This document shows, in pieces, positions 5,457-7,859 of a stretch of DNA of 7,859 nt. The DNA is taken from assembly GCA_012522285.1 (NCBI GenBank), contig JAAYKS010000277.1, positions 1-7,859 on the forward strand. The letters are read 5' to 3'. Positions within the stretch are counted from its first letter, which is position 1. Each line of letters starts with the position of its first letter. Below the pieces are notes generated by a model. The model did no database searches. It saw only the letters and a program-made list of their open reading frames with translations, and was not told the DNA's origin. The DNA comes from Clostridiaceae bacterium. GTDB lineage: Bacteria > Bacillota > Clostridia > Saccharofermentanales > UBA5734. Position numbers and translations under genes: made by a program.

Positions 5457-6353
5457 TTAGCCTTCGGAGCGAACTTCGGTGTCCGCCATTTTTTCATAGA
5501 ACTTCAGGATCGCGGAGTGATCACTTTGGCCTTCGCCGACCCGGTGCAGATGCTGCAGCATCTGCATGACCTCGGCGGTCAGCATCAGCGGGGTGCCGAC
5601 GGCGGCCGCGGTGTCGAGCGCGTTGGCCAGGTCTTTGATGTGAAGGTCGATTTTAAACCCGGGCTTGAAATTACCCTCCAGCATCATTGGGGCCTTGGCG
5701 TTCATAACCGTGCTGCCGGCCAATCCGCCCTTGATCGCGTCAAACACCTTGCGGGGGTCCGTGCCGGCCATCTGGGCGAGCAGTAAGCCTTCGGACAGGG
5801 CCGCGATGTTGAGCGCAACGATGATCTGGTTGGTGAGTTTGCAGGTGTTGCCGCTCCCGATGGGTCCGACCAGCACCGCACTGGCTCCCAGGATGTCAAA
5901 GAGGGGTTTGGCCTCGTCGTAATCCGCCTGCTCGCCGCCGACCATAATCGCAAGGGTTCCGTCGATCGCCTTGGGTTCCCCGCCGCTGACCGGCGCGTCC
6001 ACCATGCGGATGCCCTTTTTCACCAGTTCCTTCTGAATCTCCTGCGATGCCATCGGCGCGATCGAGCTCATGTCGACGATCAACGTGCCGGGACGAGCGC
6101 TTTGCGCAACCCCTCCGTCCCCCAGAACGACAGTTTTGACGTGGGGGGAGTTGGGGAGCATCGTCACGATGGTGTCACAGTTGTCCGTGATTTCGCGGAT
6201 GGTGGCGCAGGGGATTGCCCCGGCCGCAGCCAATTCATCGACTGCCGCTTTGACGATATCGTACACATACAGCGCGTACCCCGCCTTGAGCAGATTTTTG
6301 GCCATGGGTTTACCCATGATGCCCAGTCCGATAAAACCGATTTTCTTTGCCAT
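5457..6353 (-). CDS. garR: 2-hydroxy-3-oxopropionate (tartronate semialdehyde) reductase
   Basis: Beta-hydroxyacid dehydrogenase that reduces tartronate semialdehyde to D-glycerate with NAD(P)H. The step is used downstream of galactarate/glucarate aldol cleavage or of glyoxylate carboligase. It has 298 aa, close to E. coli GarR/GlxR. The Rossmann motif is GFIGLGIMGKPMAKNLLKAG (6-25). The substrate loop is VDAPVSGGEPKAIDGTLAIM (118-137). The catalytic Lys is Lys172 in GSGNTCKLTNQ, and KDLANALDTA (240-249) closes the active site. The stretches TMLPNSPHVK, MSSIAP, GGLAGSTV and NFKPGF-IDLHIKDLANALD follow GarR closely as I recall that protein, so I prefer GarR to 3-hydroxyisobutyrate dehydrogenase. 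The substrate remains inferred. The ATG follows AAGGAG (6363-6368) by 9 nt and starts 21 nt after cdd. No garD, garL, gcl or glycerate kinase lies in the window, so the source and fate of the substrate are unseen. Confidence 0.92.
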   Translation of the reverse strand: MAKKIGFIGLGIMGKPMAKNLLKAGYALYVYDIVKAAVDELAAAGAIPCATIREITDNCDTIVTMLPNSPHVKTVVLGDGGVAQSARPGTLIVDMSSIAPMASQEIQKELVKKGIRMVDAPVSGGEPKAIDGTLAIMVGGEQADYDEAKPLFDILGASAVLVGPIGSGNTCKLTNQIIVALNIAALSEGLLLAQMAGTDPRKVFDAIKGGLAGSTVMNAKAPMMLEGNFKPGFKIDLHIKDLANALDTAAAVGTPLMLTAEVMQMLQHLHRVGEGQSDHSAILKFYEKMADTEVRSEG

Positions 6354-6374
6354 GTTTTCTTTCTCCTTCTTTCT

Positions 6375-6839
6375 CTATGTCTCAGCTTCCGTTGTCCTGA
6401 TTCGGGTGGAGTCGGGCTCCCGCTCGATCGCATCGGATGAAAACGCGTGGGGGAACAACGCGTCGAACCGATATACCACATAGGTCCCGTCCGCGCGGCA
6501 GGCTGCCACCTGGAAGTCCGGATCGGCAAATTCGGACAGGAACTGCCGGCAGATCCCACAGGGCAGGCAGGGGGTCGAATCCCGGCTGACGACTGCCATC
6601 GCGGTAAACCGTTTTGCCCCCGCGCCGACCGCTTTGACCGCCGCGGCGCGTTCCGCGCAGATCGTGGCCCCGAACGACAGGTTCTCCACATTGCAACCGT
6701 CGAACACCTGGCCGTCCGCAGTCAGGATGGCCGCTCCCACCGGATACCGCGAATAGGGAGCGTATGCGGTCTCACGGGCGGCCAGCGCACGTGCAGCCAA
6801 TGCGTCCAGCGATTCAGATTTTTGGTCGGCTTCTTTCAT
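6375..6839 (-). CDS. cdd: Cytidine deaminase
   Basis: Zinc enzyme that deaminates cytidine and deoxycytidine to uridine and deoxyuridine in pyrimidine salvage; cytosolic. At 154 aa it belongs to the short homotetrameric class (Bacillus subtilis Cdd 136 aa), with a slightly longer N-terminus and an extra C-terminal tail of about 20 residues after FSSDAIE. The zinc and catalytic motifs are complete: CAERAA (Cys61 ligand, Glu63 proton shuttle) and PCGICRQ (Cys94, Cys97 ligands). The nucleoside-binding motif CNVENLSFG (Asn50, Glu52) is also present, as is the N-terminal APYSRYPVGAAI. The ATG at 6839 is preceded by GGAG (6846-6849) with a 6-nt spacer. It lies 51 nt after the ThuA-like gene and 21 nt before garR, so it is probably in the same transcript, with a possible promoter of its own in the upstream gap. 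It could also be annotated blasticidin-S deaminase-like, but the motifs and length favour Cdd. Confidence 0.93.
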   Translation of the reverse strand: MKEADQKSESLDALAARALAARETAYAPYSRYPVGAAILTADGQVFDGCNVENLSFGATICAERAAAVKAVGAGAKRFTAMAVVSRDSTPCLPCGICRQFLSEFADPDFQVAACRADGTYVVYRFDALFPHAFSSDAIEREPDSTRIRTTEAET

Positions 6840-6865
6840 GCAATTCTCCAGCGGCAGGTCATACC

Positions 6866-6894
6866 AGTGTAATCGATTCCGGTTCCCGGTTCAA
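6866..6894 (-). promoter_or_regulatory. Possible internal promoter for cdd-garR-hflKC
   Basis: On the minus strand TTGAAC (6894-6889) is followed after exactly 17 nt by TACACT (6871-6866), each 4 of 6 to consensus. A start near 6859 would leave a leader of about 20 nt before the cdd ATG. The -35 overlaps the last codons of the ThuA-like gene. Spacing is ideal but the boxes are weak, so this is tentative. Confidence 0.35.
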
Positions 6895-7625
6895 ATCCGC
6901 GGTGCGCCTGACTCCGCCGGATCGACCATACGGCACTCGAGCGGGCCTCTGCGCCGGGCGGGAGTGGCCCACCGGACCGCATTCACCAGAATCCGCCGGA
7001 CAGACGGGTGGGTCCGGTACGTCGGGAAGGCTTCATGGCCCGGTTGAAAATAGAAGACTCTGCCGTAACCGCGGTGGTAACAACACCCCGAACGGAACAC
7101 CTCTCCCCCCTGGAACCACCCGATGAACACCAGTTCGTCGGGCTGCGGTACGTCGAACGGTTCGCAATACATCTCTTCTTCCGCGATTTCGAAGGACAGG
7201 GGGACTCCTTCCGCAATCGGGTGGGAAGGCATGCAGCACCAGACCCGCTCGCGGTCGTTGTCCCGCCAGTCCAGCGTGCAGGAGGTGCCCATCAGACGGG
7301 TGAACACCTTGGACATGTGACCGGAGTGCAGCACCAGAAGTCCCATCCCCCGGAGCACATGCCGCTGTACCCGGTCCACCACTTCGTCGCTCACCTGGTC
7401 GTGCGCGAGATGTCCCCACCAGACCAGCACATCGGTGTCCTCCAGCACGGCTTCGTTGAGCCCGTGCTCGGGCATGTCAAGTGTTGCGGTCCGCACGGAA
7501 ATGTCCCCGGCATTGCCCAGCAATTCGGCGAGTGCCCCGTGGATACCGGCGGGATAGACCTGGCCGATTTTGGGATCCGTCCGTTCATGTACGTTCTCAT
7601 TCCAGACTGTCACACGGATTGCCAT
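6891..7625 (-). CDS. ThuA-like protein (trehalose utilisation family)
   Basis: ThuA-domain protein with a class I glutamine-amidotransferase-like fold. In rhizobia ThuA acts with the dehydrogenase ThuB in oxidation of trehalose and related disaccharides through 3-keto derivatives. From ATG 7625 it has 244 aa. Recognisable marks are IRVTVWNENVHE (3-14), VYPAGIHGALAELL (23-36), VLVWWGHLAHDQVSDEVVDRV (67-87), GLLVLHSGH (95-103), MPSHPIAEGVP (132-142), EEEMYCEPFDVP (149-160) and the C-terminal RGYGRVFYFQPGHEAFPTY (185-203) with the HPSVRRILVNAVRWA helix. A Cys-rich stretch (CC at 130-131 and 181-182, plus Cys154) is noticeable. Start choice: ATG 7625 is preceded by AGGTGG (7632-7637) with a 6-nt spacer, and the family N-terminus begins here. 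An ATG 21 nt upstream has no ribosome binding site. No thuB or sugar transporter is seen in the window, so the actual substrate is unknown. It starts 37 nt after the gene at the right edge. Confidence 0.88.
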   Translation of the reverse strand: MAIRVTVWNENVHERTDPKIGQVYPAGIHGALAELLGNAGDISVRTATLDMPEHGLNEAVLEDTDVLVWWGHLAHDQVSDEVVDRVQRHVLRGMGLLVLHSGHMSKVFTRLMGTSCTLDWRDNDRERVWCCMPSHPIAEGVPLSFEIAEEEMYCEPFDVPQPDELVFIGWFQGGEVFRSGCCYHRGYGRVFYFQPGHEAFPTYRTHPSVRRILVNAVRWATPARRRGPLECRMVDPAESGAPRI

Positions 7626-7662
7626 CAAGTACCACCTTTCTGCCATGTCCGCCGCGGGCGGT

Positions 7663-7859
7663 TCAGCCGGCGGTCGTCGGACGGTCGGGATGTACCGCGG
7701 TGTGCATCAAGAGCACAAGCGGCTCGGTTTCTGACGTATTGGCAAAGGCCACCCCTGCGGCAGCCGCCTCGGCGGAAACGAAATACTCGTCCCGGGTCAA
7801 TGCGCCGTAGCGGATGAGGGTCGGGGTCTCCACCGCGTGGACTCCTGCCTGTCCCCGTC
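7663..7859 (-). CDS. 3' end of an unidentified gene (partial, continues past right edge)
   Basis: On the minus strand an open frame enters from the right edge and ends at TGA (7665-7663), giving 64 visible C-terminal residues. It includes GVHAVETPTLIRYG, LTRDEYFVSAEAA and FANTSETEPLVLLMHTA. Composition, the absence of internal stops, and the 37-nt gap to the next gene with its own ribosome binding site make it a genuine coding end. I do not recognise the family. The strand-rich pattern with TSETEPLVLL vaguely recalls the last strands of a cupin-like domain, but that is a weak impression. It is probably the upstream member of the same operon. Confidence 0.6.
   Translation of the reverse strand, partial: RGQAGVHAVETPTLIRYGALTRDEYFVSAEAAAAGVAFANTSETEPLVLLMHTAVHPDRPTTAG

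Noticed and set aside
6882..6905. A GGTTCAAATCC string resembling a tRNA T-arm
   Set aside because: The flanking stem pairs only 4 of 5, there is no matching acceptor arm, anticodon loop or CCA at the right distances, and the string lies at the end of the ThuA-like coding sequence.
1..7859. CRISPR arrays, insertion sequences, prophage or defence genes, long direct repeats
   Set aside because: I looked for repeated units, terminal inverted repeats and transposase or nuclease motifs on both strands and saw none. The only clear inverted repeats are the three hairpins listed.

Overview
The window is an ordinary-looking stretch of a GC-rich bacterial chromosome. The overall style suggests an anaerobic or facultative high-GC Bacillota-like organism: strong AGGAGG-type ribosome binding sites, sigma-A-like promoters, a ferredoxin-tailed aldo/keto reductase, and GTG and TTG starts. 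The taxonomy is inference only, because no rRNA, tRNA or marker gene is present. I found no CRISPR array, insertion sequence, prophage, tRNA or obvious defence system.

Left part (1-3470): a plus-strand HAD hydrolase of the YjjG/YfnB nucleotidase type ends in a 10-bp bidirectional hairpin. On the other side of that hairpin lies a minus-strand C-terminal fragment of a dihydrodipicolinate synthase/N-acetylneuraminate lyase-type protein, which I read as a gene remnant. Two different aldo/keto reductases then follow on the plus strand. The first is a small AKR whose usual catalytic His is Arg. The second is a COG1453-type protein with a degenerate AKR tetrad and two C-terminal 4Fe-4S motifs. It has its own promoter and a perfect 11-bp hairpin in its leader.

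Right part (3497-7859): one long minus-strand gene cluster converges on the AKR pair at a shared hairpin (3435-3470). In transcription order it holds the 3' end of an unidentified gene running in from beyond the right edge, a ThuA-like protein, cytidine deaminase (cdd), tartronate semialdehyde reductase (garR), and the membrane SPFH pair hflK and hflC. Gaps are 37, 51, 21 and 15 nt, followed by an 8-nt overlap, so the genes are probably co-transcribed. A possible internal promoter sits before cdd.

Functionally the cluster mixes sugar or sugar-acid metabolism (ThuA, GarR), pyrimidine salvage (Cdd, perhaps with the HAD nucleotidase across the window) and membrane proteostasis (HflK/HflC). No single pathway explains all of it. 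The points most worth a second look are the His-to-Arg change in the first AKR, the DapA-family remnant, the leader hairpin before the Fe-S AKR, the garR-hflKC linkage, and the HflC start and insertion. I did not find a convincing new multi-gene system.
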